Both the position numbers and the translations under genes were made by a program. The notes under the pieces were generated by a model that was not told the DNA's origin, searched no databases, and worked only from the letters and a program-made list of their open reading frames with translations. Source: an uncultured Alistipes sp. (GTDB taxonomy: Bacteria > Bacteroidota > Bacteroidia > Bacteroidales > Rikenellaceae). Taken from it: a DNA stretch of 64,000 bases. Shown here one piece after another: positions 17,092-25,558 of the stretch. Positions within the stretch are counted from its first letter, which is position 1. Every line of letters begins with the position of its first letter. The stretch spans positions 1 through 64,000 of the forward strand of contig CANPHE010000005.1 in NCBI GenBank assembly GCA_947573795.1, read 5' to 3'.

Positions 17092-18792
17092 CTATTGCAC
17101 CGATTTGGCCAGGATGGTCATGTTGCGCAGGTCGAAAATATAAGTATGGGTACCCGAAGGCATGCCGTAGTAGCTGTTACGCGTCTCACCGTCGGCACCG
17201 CCATGCAGCTGGCTCAGCTTGTTCGAAGCAAGGGTCAGGTTCTGGCGCTTGCCCTCGGCCGTGAGCAGGTTGGTGAAACAGTAAGCATTGTTCTGGTTGT
17301 AGGACGTGCCTTCTATCGTAAAGTTCTGAGCGATGCAGAATTTCACACCGCCGTTGAAGCTGCCCGTATAGATCAGCACCTGCGGATCGGCCGCACTCGC
17401 CGTAACGTTCAGACGGCGTACGCCCCAACCCGTACCGCCTCCGTAGGCCCAGAGATCGGTAACCGTGATGGTCGTTTCGGGATTCGTCTCGGCCCCATTG
17501 GGACGGAACGTCACGCTGAGCGGCTGCAAATCCCGCTCGGGCGAGTAGATCGCCACGCTGCGGTTTGCGGTCGAGCCGTCGACTACCACGCGGTAGCGCG
17601 CCGCAGCCGGAATCGTCCACTCGTAGGGCTCCGCGGTCACCACGGCCCGAACGACCGCACCGTCCGTCTCGACGGCACCCAGTGCCGGGCGCAGGTAACG
17701 CTTCTCGCCGCCGAAAGAGGCTTCGATCCGCAGTTTCCCGGCCGAAAGTTCCAACTGTCCGGCGAATACCCGCTCGTTCTCCAAGGTAGCGTTCAGCGCA
17801 AGATCGGCCGTAGCCGTTCCCGACAGCGCGATGGCATCGGCATCGGGCATCTCCTCCGCGCATTGGCTCATATCGACCGAAAAGAGAGACAATCCGCCCT
17901 CCTGAAAGGCGATGGGGCGTCCCTCGGGAATGGTCACCGTCTTCGAGAACTGCTGGCGCGCAGTCTTCACCGTCACGACGAAGCGATCGCCCGCCGTCAG
18001 TTCGCAGGGCAGGCAAGTGAAATAAACCGGCATCTGCTCATCGGCCCGAAGCCCCAGCGATGCATAGTCGAGCGTCACGCTCTCGGACGGCTCGGCCGAA
18101 CCGTATTCGAGCACCGTATTCTCCAACAGGTTGAGACGGCAGGTGCCGGCCAGCACCTTGCCCGGTGCGGAGAACTGCACGCTCGTCACGGGATCGGAAG
18201 ACTGCAATCCTTTGATCGTCATTTTTCCTACGGCGATCATGCGGTGGAAACGCAGCGAGATTTTCGGGTCCTGTCCCGAAGTGATCCGACGATCCATCAC
18301 GATGGGTTTTCCGACCAACAGGTCGGCCGTCGGGTCGAAACTCGTAGCCGTAGGTTTCTGGACTGCAAGGACCTTGACCGGATAATCGCCGGCATAGGAC
18401 TTGTCCGCACAGGCCAAGTGGGGATAGACCGTCTGGTAGACGTAAGGACCCGCTTCGGGTTGTGCGTTCTGCTCCATCCACACCTGGAAGGTCATCGTAC
18501 GGCCGTCGTCGTCCGTACGGCCGAACCCGGAAGTCTGGTGCACCGTCGTACCGGCGACCGTCTCCATAAATCGCACCTGCTCTTTGCCGACCGTCCACCA
18601 GATCGTCCGGTCATCGCGCAGTTCGGTGCGGGTATCGTTATCGGTGTCGCCCGAGGCGACGAGCGTCACGGCGAAGCCCTCCTCCGTAACGGGAATTCGG
18701 GGTTCCTCGGTCTCCGTTTTCGAACAGGAGACCAGTGCAGCGGCCAGCAAGGCCGCAAGCGGCAATATCGTATCGATCCGTTTCACGATCAT
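17092..18792 (-). CDS. chimeric surface lipoprotein: fimbrillin-like N-terminus and SusE/F-type C-terminus
   Basis: A 566-residue lipoprotein. The start at 18792 gives MIVKRIDTILPLAALLAAALVSC with a lipobox Cys; the frame is open further upstream but would lose the signal peptide. Residues ~30-320 look like a fimbrillin-like (Mfa/FimA) domain (WWTVGKEQVRFME, PYVYQTVYP, LRFHRMIAVGKMTI). From about residue 345 to the end it matches the SusE/SusF outer-membrane glycan-binding region. The last ~140 residues are about 90 percent identical to the C-terminus of the SusE-like protein encoded next door. The gene lies in the SusF position of the operon and probably binds glycan on the cell surface. The combination of the two domain types in one protein is unusual. 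Confidence 0.75.
   Translation of the reverse strand: MIVKRIDTILPLAALLAAALVSCSKTETEEPRIPVTEEGFAVTLVASGDTDNDTRTELRDDRTIWWTVGKEQVRFMETVAGTTVHQTSGFGRTDDDGRTMTFQVWMEQNAQPEAGPYVYQTVYPHLACADKSYAGDYPVKVLAVQKPTATSFDPTADLLVGKPIVMDRRITSGQDPKISLRFHRMIAVGKMTIKGLQSSDPVTSVQFSAPGKVLAGTCRLNLLENTVLEYGSAEPSESVTLDYASLGLRADEQMPVYFTCLPCELTAGDRFVVTVKTARQQFSKTVTIPEGRPIAFQEGGLSLFSVDMSQCAEEMPDADAIALSGTATADLALNATLENERVFAGQLELSAGKLRIEASFGGEKRYLRPALGAVETDGAVVRAVVTAEPYEWTIPAAARYRVVVDGSTANRSVAIYSPERDLQPLSVTFRPNGAETNPETTITVTDLWAYGGGTGWGVRRLNVTASAADPQVLIYTGSFNGGVKFCIAQNFTIEGTSYNQNNAYCFTNLLTAEGKRQNLTLASNKLSQLHGGADGETRNSYYGMPSGTHTYIFDLRNMTILAKSVQ
17104..17512. repeat. 409-bp direct repeat, copy 1 (SusE-type C-terminal module)
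   Basis: This stretch aligns base for base, with no indels, to 19097-19505, 1993 bp away. Mismatches are scattered and many are silent. It encodes the last ~136 residues of the chimeric lipoprotein and indicates a recent duplication or gene conversion. Confidence 0.9.
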
Positions 18793-18805
18793 CTTGTTCG
18801 AAAGG

Positions 18806-18991
18806 TTAATAATCTTCACCCTCGCCGTATTCGAAGGTGAACAAATCTTTTCCGGCATAGCCTTCGTCGGAATAATCCATCGAGCTGGCGGCGAAACCCG
18901 CCTCGACTCGTATTTCGATAATTTCAAGGGTCGGAGCGACATAGCGAAGCGCGCTTCCCCCCCCCTTGAATTCGGAAGTATTCAGGTTCAT
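18806..18991 (-). CDS. small conserved-type peptide ahead of fimbrillin-like gene
   Basis: A 61-residue frame (MNLNTSEFKGGGSALRYVAP at its start) that carries the pattern PTLEIIEIRVEAGFAASS and an acidic tail ending GEGEDY. Small peptides of this form (APxxEVIEIxxExGFAxS followed by an acidic end) are often found directly before fimbrillin-type genes in Bacteroidales; their function is not known. It ends 13 bp before the chimeric lipoprotein and runs in the same direction. A G9 tract in its fifth codon block (18957-18965) codes for GGG and would shift the frame if its length changed. I regard the reading frame as real mainly on family resemblance and position. Confidence 0.55.
   Translation of the reverse strand: MNLNTSEFKGGGSALRYVAPTLEIIEIRVEAGFAASSMDYSDEGYAGKDLFTFEYGEGEDY
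18957..18965 (-). repeat. G9 homopolymer tract in the small peptide gene
   Basis: Nine consecutive C on the plus strand (G on the coding strand) fall within codons 9-12 of the small peptide. Tracts of this length are prone to slippage. Confidence 0.85.
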
Positions 18992-19084
18992 AACAGGTTC
19001 ATTCTAATTCGGTCGGTTCGAATACGGCAGTCCGCCCGTCCGGCGGGACAAACCCGAGCCGGACGAACGGATCGCCGTAAGAAA

Positions 19085-20323
19085 CTATTTCGCAGGTTTG
19101 GCCAGGATGGTCATGTTGCGCAAGTCGAAAATATAAGTGTGAGCACCCGAAGGCATGCCGTAGTAGCTGTTACGCGTCTCACCGTCGGCACCGCCGTGCA
19201 GCTGGCCCAGCTTGTTGGAAGCGAGGGTCAGGTTTTGGCGCTTGCCCTCGGCCGTGAGCGGGTTGGTGAAGCAGTAGGCGTTGTTCTGGTTGTAGGACGT
19301 ACCCTCTACCGTAAAGTTCTGAGCGATGCAGAATTTCACACCGCCGTTGAAGCTGCCCTTGTAGATGAGCACCTGCGGGTCGGCCGCACTCACCGTGACA
19401 TTCAGACGGCGTACGCCCCAGCCCGTGCCGCCTCCGTAGGCCCACAGATCGGTCACTTCGATGGTCGTTTCGGGATTCGCCTCGGCACCGTTGGGACGGA
19501 ACGTCGCATAGAAGGGTTTGAGATCGGTTTCGGGCGTGTAGATCGTAGCCTGCTTGGTCTCCATGTTCACCAGGATGCGGTAGCGGCCCGCAGCCGGAAT
19601 GTTCCATTTCGAGATCGACTCTTCCATCTTGACATCGACGGGTACACCCGGTTTGAGCGTATTGTCGCCGTCGACGGGCTGGATGTAGAGGGTTTCGCCT
19701 TCGAGCTCCACGGGGATCGACAGTTCGCCGATGGTCAGGTCGCCCACCCAAGCGTAGAGGTTCTCGTTCTCGACGGTCTTTTCGATCTCCGTTTCACCGG
19801 CGATGGCGCTACCCGAGAGCGACATCTTGTCGGCATCGAAGACATCGACATGGATCGGCTGCACGTCTACCGTGACGGTGCGCACCTCGGGAGCCTCGAA
19901 GGTCGAGCCTCCGGCCCACTGCGCCACCACGCGGAACTGAAGCGTAAAGTTCTTGTTGACCGGGAGATTCCAACGTTCGTTGGCCCAGTTGTTGAGCTGC
20001 TCCGAGGTGAAGCTGCGGGAGAATACGCCCGGCTCCTCGTCGGTGCGGATCACGGTCGTGGAACCGAAGTTGTTGCCCAGCACGTCGAGCTGCGTGGTGT
20101 ACGACAGCAGGTATTCGTCGGGCATCTCGCGGGCCGCGGTCCACTCGAAAGTCAGCACGGGAGCCTGGAGATTCGTCTCGTCCAAGGCGATCTTTTCGCT
20201 CGAAGCGTTGAGGGTCAACGTCTCGGTCGGCAGGGTGATATCGTCCTCGTAGGGGTCGTAGGTGCAGGCGCACAATCCGCCTACCAGGGAGATCGCCAAC
20301 AAGGTTTTATAGATGCAATTCAT
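19085..20323 (-). CDS. SusE-like outer-membrane glycan-binding lipoprotein
   Basis: A 412-residue lipoprotein (MNCIYKTLLAISLVGGLCAC, lipobox LCAC). The first ~120 residues have the SusE N-terminal fold (TLTLNASSEKIALDE, APVLTFEWTAA); the remainder has repeated SusE/SusF beta-sandwich domains (LYAWVGDLTIGELSIPVE, WNIPAAGRYRILVN, TFRPNGAEANPETTIEVTD). It sits directly after SusD, the usual SusE position, 56 bp downstream. Its role is to hold starch-like or other glycans at the cell surface for uptake by SusCD. The C-terminal ~140 residues are nearly the same as those of the chimeric lipoprotein downstream. Confidence 0.85.
   Translation of the reverse strand: MNCIYKTLLAISLVGGLCACTYDPYEDDITLPTETLTLNASSEKIALDETNLQAPVLTFEWTAAREMPDEYLLSYTTQLDVLGNNFGSTTVIRTDEEPGVFSRSFTSEQLNNWANERWNLPVNKNFTLQFRVVAQWAGGSTFEAPEVRTVTVDVQPIHVDVFDADKMSLSGSAIAGETEIEKTVENENLYAWVGDLTIGELSIPVELEGETLYIQPVDGDNTLKPGVPVDVKMEESISKWNIPAAGRYRILVNMETKQATIYTPETDLKPFYATFRPNGAEANPETTIEVTDLWAYGGGTGWGVRRLNVTVSAADPQVLIYKGSFNGGVKFCIAQNFTVEGTSYNQNNAYCFTNPLTAEGKRQNLTLASNKLGQLHGGADGETRNSYYGMPSGAHTYIFDLRNMTILAKPAK
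19097..19505. repeat. 409-bp direct repeat, copy 2 (SusE-type C-terminal module)
   Basis: Partner of 17104-17512, same orientation, with constant offset of 1993 bp throughout. It encodes the end of the SusE-like protein. Confidence 0.9.
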
Positions 20324-20379
20324 AATTTTCGGTTGTTTTCGTTCTTGAATATTCGTTTTGCGAAACGCACTCTGATCGT

Positions 20380-22062
20380 TTATTTCTTACCGTAACCATC
20401 GTTCTGCGGGAACTCGATATCGCGGTTGGCGTCGATCACCGACTGCGGAATGGGCCACAGCGTGTGGTAATCCTCGATGATATCCTTCTGCGCCGCGTTG
20501 TATTTCTTCACGCGTTCGATCAGTTTGCCCGTGCGGAGCAGGGTGAAGCGGCGAACCTCCTCGCCGGCCAACTCGCGGATACGCTCGTCGAGCAGGAAAT
20601 CCATCGTCATCTCGTCCTCGCTCACATCCTTGACCTTGGCGCGGCGGCGCACTTCGTTCACCGCGTCGGCGGCCTTGTCCGGAAGGTTCTGACCCAGGTA
20701 GGCTTCGGCCAGCAGCAGGTAGGTTTCGGCCAGACGGAACTTCATGCGGTCCTTGTAGCTACCCGTCAGCTGAAGGTTCTCGGCACGGCCGTAGAAGAAC
20801 TTCGTAAGCGCCGGGAACAGGTGGCCCACCGACCAGGTATTGTCCGAAATGTTGCACTTCTTGCCGTAGGTAGCGGCCTCGGCAGCGTTGTTGTAGTACC
20901 AGTTGCGTTTGATGCTGTAATTCGAGTTACGCATGTCGCCGTCCTCGAAGATACCGTTCTCGGGGCTGATCTGACCCGAACCGGCCACGGCGACGGGCGT
21001 AGCGTTGGTGCCCTTGGTACCGATCCACCACTTCATCGGCGAGATCTGCGCCAGACCGCGGCCGCCGAGCGAGTCGGCCAGCACGAATCCGGTCACGTTG
21101 AAATACTGCGGATTCCAGGCGCGGCGCGTCCAGTCGTCGGAGTTCGTACCGCCGCCGACCTTGTTGTACTCGAACTGCATGACCCAGATGCTCTCCGTGT
21201 TGCCGCTCGTGCGGTTCTGGTTGTTCTCGACGAACATATCGCTGAAAGGATCGCCGGCCTTCTCCTTATCGGCGCCGAAACGCGCCTTCACGAGCGAGAA
21301 GTGTTTGCTGTCGATCACCTTTTGAGCGGCCTCCTGAGCCAAACCGTACTCCTTCTGCATGAGGTATACCTCGCTGAGCAGATGCCAGGCGGCCCAACAG
21401 GTGAGCTTACCCGGTTTCACGGCATCGGGATTCTCGGGAAGATGCTCCGTAGCGAATTTCAGGTCCTTGACGATATGTTCCAGCACCTCGGCCTTGGGCG
21501 TGCGGGTGAACGAAAGCACGAACGGATTCTGGATCGTCTCGACGTAGGGCACGTCGCCGTAGAGGTACACCAGGTAACGGTAGGCATAGGCGCGGAAGAA
21601 ACGCGCTTCGGCCTGGTAGAGCGCCTTATCGGTGGGATAGGTCCAGTTGTTGTTCTTCTCCGAATAGATCAACAGCTCGTTGGCCGAACCGATCAGGTTG
21701 TAGGCCCACTGCCAGTAGGTGCCGACGAACTGCGTCGTGGAACCGAGCGACAGGTTGGCGAACGGAGTCAGCGAACTGTCCTTGGCACCGTTCTGCTCGC
21801 AGAGGTCGGTACCGATCTGCAACGCCTCGTAAGGGCAGGCGCCGTTGTGGATGAAGGCGCCGCTCTCACCCCAGGTGTTGTACTCGGAACGGGCGATCGA
21901 GTAGAGACCCGTAGCACCCACTTCGAAACCGAGCGAACTCGTATAGGTATTGTCGGGAGCCAGCGAGCTTTTGAGATCCTCCTCGAGGAAATCGGTACAT
22001 GCGGCGTTCGCGGCCAGCAGGGCGCACGCAGCGCTGATTCGGATATGATTTTTCAGATTCAT
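20380..22062 (-). CDS. susD: SusD/RagB-family nutrient-binding lipoprotein
   Basis: A 560-residue lipoprotein (signal MNLKNHIRISAACALLAANA, then AC) with the SusD/RagB alpha-helical TPR-like fold: CTDFLEEDLKSSL after the lipobox, AEARFFRAYAYRYLVYLYGDVPYV in two parts near residue 160, FRLAETYLLLAEAYLG and VNEVRRRAKV near residue 465, and LLDERIRELAGEEVRRFTLLR before the C-terminal tail. It forms the lid of the SusCD transporter and binds oligosaccharide. It lies 12 bp after susC and is co-transcribed with it. Confidence 0.96.
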   Translation of the reverse strand: MNLKNHIRISAACALLAANAACTDFLEEDLKSSLAPDNTYTSSLGFEVGATGLYSIARSEYNTWGESGAFIHNGACPYEALQIGTDLCEQNGAKDSSLTPFANLSLGSTTQFVGTYWQWAYNLIGSANELLIYSEKNNNWTYPTDKALYQAEARFFRAYAYRYLVYLYGDVPYVETIQNPFVLSFTRTPKAEVLEHIVKDLKFATEHLPENPDAVKPGKLTCWAAWHLLSEVYLMQKEYGLAQEAAQKVIDSKHFSLVKARFGADKEKAGDPFSDMFVENNQNRTSGNTESIWVMQFEYNKVGGGTNSDDWTRRAWNPQYFNVTGFVLADSLGGRGLAQISPMKWWIGTKGTNATPVAVAGSGQISPENGIFEDGDMRNSNYSIKRNWYYNNAAEAATYGKKCNISDNTWSVGHLFPALTKFFYGRAENLQLTGSYKDRMKFRLAETYLLLAEAYLGQNLPDKAADAVNEVRRRAKVKDVSEDEMTMDFLLDERIRELAGEEVRRFTLLRTGKLIERVKKYNAAQKDIIEDYHTLWPIPQSVIDANRDIEFPQNDGYGKK

Positions 22063-22074
22063 GTTCTGTCGTGA

Positions 22075-25000
22075 TTAGAAGTTTAACGTAATACCCAGCA
22101 TGTAGGAACGTGCCGTGGGGAACGATGCGAACCAGGTGTTGTCGTAGTTGAGCATCTGACGCATGTTCGAGAAAGTATGGACGTTGTTGACGCTCAGGTT
22201 GACATCGATCGAGCTCATGCCCAGCTTGCGGGCGAACGAGTCGGCGACGCGGTAGCCCAGCGTGATATTCTTGAGCTGCACGTAGTTGAGTTTCTTGTAA
22301 TAGCCGTGGCTGAACGACGCTACGTAACCCGGCGACACGTACTCGGCGTTGGGACGCTCGGGAGTCCAGTATTTGGCGCCCTTGATGTAGTTACCCGAAC
22401 CGAAGGTCCACGAACCGATGTTGGCCACGTTGTTCTCCATCCACTTGCCGAATACGCCGTTCAACAGGAACGAGAAGTAGAAATTCTTGTAGGCGAAGCG
22501 GTTACCCATCGAGAGCGTGAAGCTCGGGAGCTTGCTGCCGATGATCTTGCGGTCGTTCGAATCGATGTAGCCGTTGCCATCTACGTCCTCCAGGCGTGCG
22601 GCACCGGGAACAGCGCCCTTCTGACGGTTCGTCACCGTACCGTCCTCGGCGGTGAAGGTATACTCGTCTCCCTCCTGCCAGATGCCGACCATGTTCCAGT
22701 CGTAGTAGACCGATAGCGGCTGGCCGATGAACCATTTGTTGTTGATATCGTCCTTACCGTCGCCGCGCAGTTCGATGATCTTGTCGCGGTTGAGGAAGAA
22801 ACTGATGTCCGTATTCCAGGTGAAGTTCTTCTTGCGGATGTTCTCCGTATTGATCGTCAGCTCGATACCCTTGTTGCGCGTCTTGCCCACGTTGTCGTAG
22901 ATTTTGCTGTAACCGTTCATGATGGGCACCGTGCGCTGCATGAGCAGGTCGTGCGTATTGGCGACATAGAGGTTGAGCGTACCGCCCAGGCGGCCGTTGA
23001 AGAATCCGAAGTCGATACCGAGGTTGGCCGAATAGGTGGTCTCCCAGCGCAGATCGGGGTTACCGATACCGTCGCTCGGCAGATAAGCCGCATTGGAGGC
23101 CTGCGCGCCGTCGCCCCATACGTATTTCACACCGGTGGTCGCATAGAGACGGTCGAGCGTGCGGTAACGCGTGATGGCGTTGTTACCGTTGGCACCGTAC
23201 GAGAAGCGGACCTTCAACAGATCGATCCACGAAGCGTTGTCGCGAATGAAGTTCTCCTCGCTCATGTTCCAGGCCACGGCGGCCGAGGGGAAGAAACCGT
23301 ATTTGTTGTTCGCACCGAATACCGAAGCACCGTCGGCACGACCGGTCAGCGTGAGCAGGTATTTGCTGTTGAATCCGTAGTTGACGCGGAACATGTACGA
23401 TACCATCGTCTCCTTGCTGAAGCTCGACGAGTTCTTGATGTTGTTCTCGGCACCGTCCATGCGGTAGAAGCTCGAATCGTCGTTCACGAAACCTTCGCCG
23501 CTCTGCGACGATTTCTTCTCCACCTGCTCCTGCATACTGAACAGACCGGTCACGTCGAGGTGGTGCTTGCCGAAGTTACGATCGTATTTGATGACGTTCT
23601 CCCACGTCCAGTCCGTGTTGTGCGTATTGCTGACGCTGGCTTTGCCGTTGACCTTGCGGCCGTCCGACGTATTGCGGCCGTAGTAGGTACCCGTGAAGTT
23701 GCTGCGGTAGTTGTAACCGAACTGCGAACGGGCCGAAAGTCCTTCGACGGGGAGTTTGATGTCGATGTGACCGTTCACCAGAACGTTGCGCGTCGTGTTC
23801 TCGTTATCGGCGTTGACGTTCTTCATCGGGTTCGGGAGGTTGCTGTACTCCATCGGCTCCTCGTAGTAGGCACCCGTCTCGTCCTTGTAGATACCGTAGG
23901 GGCTCTGCTTTACGGCGTGCTCGATGTTGGGAGTCACACCGCCCGAATCCTTGTTGATGAACTGCGTCGTCAGACCGACCTTCAGCCACTTGTTGAGCGT
24001 CTGCTCGACGCTGACGAAGGCCGTGATACGCTTGTAGTTCGAGTTATAGACCACACCCTGGTTATCCAGGTACGAAGCAGCGGCCATGTAGGAGGTCTTG
24101 TCCGTACCGCCCTGGAGGCTCACCTGATGGTCCATCGTGAAGACCGTGCGGAAGACGTAATCCTGCCAGTCGTGGGTGATGCCGGCGGCGTAGTTCTGCT
24201 TCTCGCTCGTGGAGATGATGTAACCGGCCAGCGGGTCGAGCTGCTCGCCCGTATACTGCTTGGTACCCAGGCGGCAGATATCCTGCTTGAGGCGAATGAA
24301 CTCGTTGGGACCCATCACCTCGATGCGCTGCATCGGCTCGGCGATACCGAACGTACCTTTATAGGTGACGTGCATCTGGCCCTCGCGACCCTTCTTGGTC
24401 TGGATCAGGATGACGCCGTTCGAACCGCGCGATCCGTAGATCGCCACCGACGATGCGTCCTTCAGCACGGTCATGTTCTCGATGATGTTGGGATCGAGAT
24501 CGGCCAGCGAACCCGAATAAGGAATGCCGTCGAGAATAATCAGCGGGTCGTTGGTCGCCGAAAGCGAGTTCATACCGCGGATCAGCAGGTTTTGGTTGCT
24601 GCCCGGAGCGGCGTTGGAGGTGGTGATCGCCAGACCCGCCACCTGACCGACCAGACGGTCCATGAGGTTGGAAGTCGAGACCATCTTGAGCGTCTTGTCG
24701 TCGATGACCGACAGACCGCCCGTGAGGTCCTTCTTCTTCTGGGTACCGTAACCGACCACTACGACCTCTTCGAGGTTCTTGGCGTCGGACTGCATCTTCA
24801 CGTCCACGACGTTGCTCGCTCCCGCCTTCACCTCCTGCGGCAGATAGCCCAGGCACGAGAAGGTAAGCGTCGCATAGGCCGGAGCCTTGATTTCGAAGGT
24901 ACCCGCGGCGTTGGTCACCGCTGCGGCGTTGGCTTTGCCGCCCTTCACCATCACGACGACACCCGCCATCGGGGCATCGTTCTCGTCGACGACCTTACCG

Positions 25001-25107
25001 GTCACTCGGTTCGCATCCTGTTGCGCGAATGCCGGCATCGCCGTCAACAGGATCAAGACAGCCGTCAAAAGGCAGTCTTTCAGTTTTTCGTAAATTCTCA
25101 TTATCAT
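22075..25107 (-). CDS. susC: SusC/RagA TonB-dependent outer-membrane transporter
   Basis: A 1010-residue SusC-type receptor. A signal peptide leads, then a carboxypeptidase-D-like N-terminal domain (VTGKVVDENDAPMAGVVVMV), a TonB box region (EEVVVVGYGTQKKKDLTG), the plug (LLIRGMNSLSATNDPLIILD and SRGSNGVILIQTKKG), and a 22-strand-type barrel ending in an aromatic tail (SYMLGITLNF). It imports oligosaccharides across the outer membrane using TonB energy, with the SusD lid. Two ATGs, at 25107 and 25101, are possible starts; both give the same signal peptide apart from two residues. It is the first gene after the regulator and is likely activated by it. Confidence 0.96.
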   Translation of the reverse strand: MIMRIYEKLKDCLLTAVLILLTAMPAFAQQDANRVTGKVVDENDAPMAGVVVMVKGGKANAAAVTNAAGTFEIKAPAYATLTFSCLGYLPQEVKAGASNVVDVKMQSDAKNLEEVVVVGYGTQKKKDLTGGLSVIDDKTLKMVSTSNLMDRLVGQVAGLAITTSNAAPGSNQNLLIRGMNSLSATNDPLIILDGIPYSGSLADLDPNIIENMTVLKDASSVAIYGSRGSNGVILIQTKKGREGQMHVTYKGTFGIAEPMQRIEVMGPNEFIRLKQDICRLGTKQYTGEQLDPLAGYIISTSEKQNYAAGITHDWQDYVFRTVFTMDHQVSLQGGTDKTSYMAAASYLDNQGVVYNSNYKRITAFVSVEQTLNKWLKVGLTTQFINKDSGGVTPNIEHAVKQSPYGIYKDETGAYYEEPMEYSNLPNPMKNVNADNENTTRNVLVNGHIDIKLPVEGLSARSQFGYNYRSNFTGTYYGRNTSDGRKVNGKASVSNTHNTDWTWENVIKYDRNFGKHHLDVTGLFSMQEQVEKKSSQSGEGFVNDDSSFYRMDGAENNIKNSSSFSKETMVSYMFRVNYGFNSKYLLTLTGRADGASVFGANNKYGFFPSAAVAWNMSEENFIRDNASWIDLLKVRFSYGANGNNAITRYRTLDRLYATTGVKYVWGDGAQASNAAYLPSDGIGNPDLRWETTYSANLGIDFGFFNGRLGGTLNLYVANTHDLLMQRTVPIMNGYSKIYDNVGKTRNKGIELTINTENIRKKNFTWNTDISFFLNRDKIIELRGDGKDDINNKWFIGQPLSVYYDWNMVGIWQEGDEYTFTAEDGTVTNRQKGAVPGAARLEDVDGNGYIDSNDRKIIGSKLPSFTLSMGNRFAYKNFYFSFLLNGVFGKWMENNVANIGSWTFGSGNYIKGAKYWTPERPNAEYVSPGYVASFSHGYYKKLNYVQLKNITLGYRVADSFARKLGMSSIDVNLSVNNVHTFSNMRQMLNYDNTWFASFPTARSYMLGITLNF

Positions 25108-25558
25108 AAAAGGGTTTGTTTAGGTTAATGCACGTTTCGTCATTTCGAAAGATCGGCGGAAGCGGCAGGCAGGAGACACCGTTCCGCAAGTGTTTTCAGT
25201 CATTTATTCATACGATTTCGTTTTAGGTTCTGGTTATCGGCTCGGTCGAAGGATTGCGGATAAAATCGAACCCTCCGCCCTTTGCGTTGAACAAATTTCA
25301 GTAAAATAGAGGGATAGCAGGGTTGTCATTTATTCGAAAATGGTTTCATTTCGTACGAAGCCTGAAAATTTTCGACACCGGCGCCGAAAATTTTCGACCG
25401 CGGTCGAAAACGATACGAATCGGAGCGAAAAACGAACCCGGCCTCCGACCGACCGGCCGGCCTTCGGGACCGGACGGGCACGAACGGTCCGCCGTCCGGA
25501 GGATCGCAGCCCGGCGAATGCCGAGCCGCGACCGGATCGCGACGCAAGGCGGCAGGCC
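25108..25558. promoter_or_regulatory. regulatory region between the HTCS gene and susC
   Basis: A 451-bp gene-free stretch upstream of susC. It holds two direct copies of GAAAATTTTCGAC (25363-25375 and 25386-25398, 23 bp apart) and a third partial copy (TCGAAAACGA, near 25404). Each core GAAAATTTTC is itself a palindrome. Repeats two helical turns apart suit a dimeric AraC-type regulator such as the HTCS output domain. No perfect TAnnTTTG -7 box is visible ahead of susC, which fits a promoter that needs an activator. Other open frames here look like chance. Confidence 0.5.

Noticed and set aside
19000..20000. transposon between the SusE-like gene and the chimera
   Set aside because: The 409-bp repeat is coding in both copies and has no inverted ends or transposase; duplication or gene conversion explains it.
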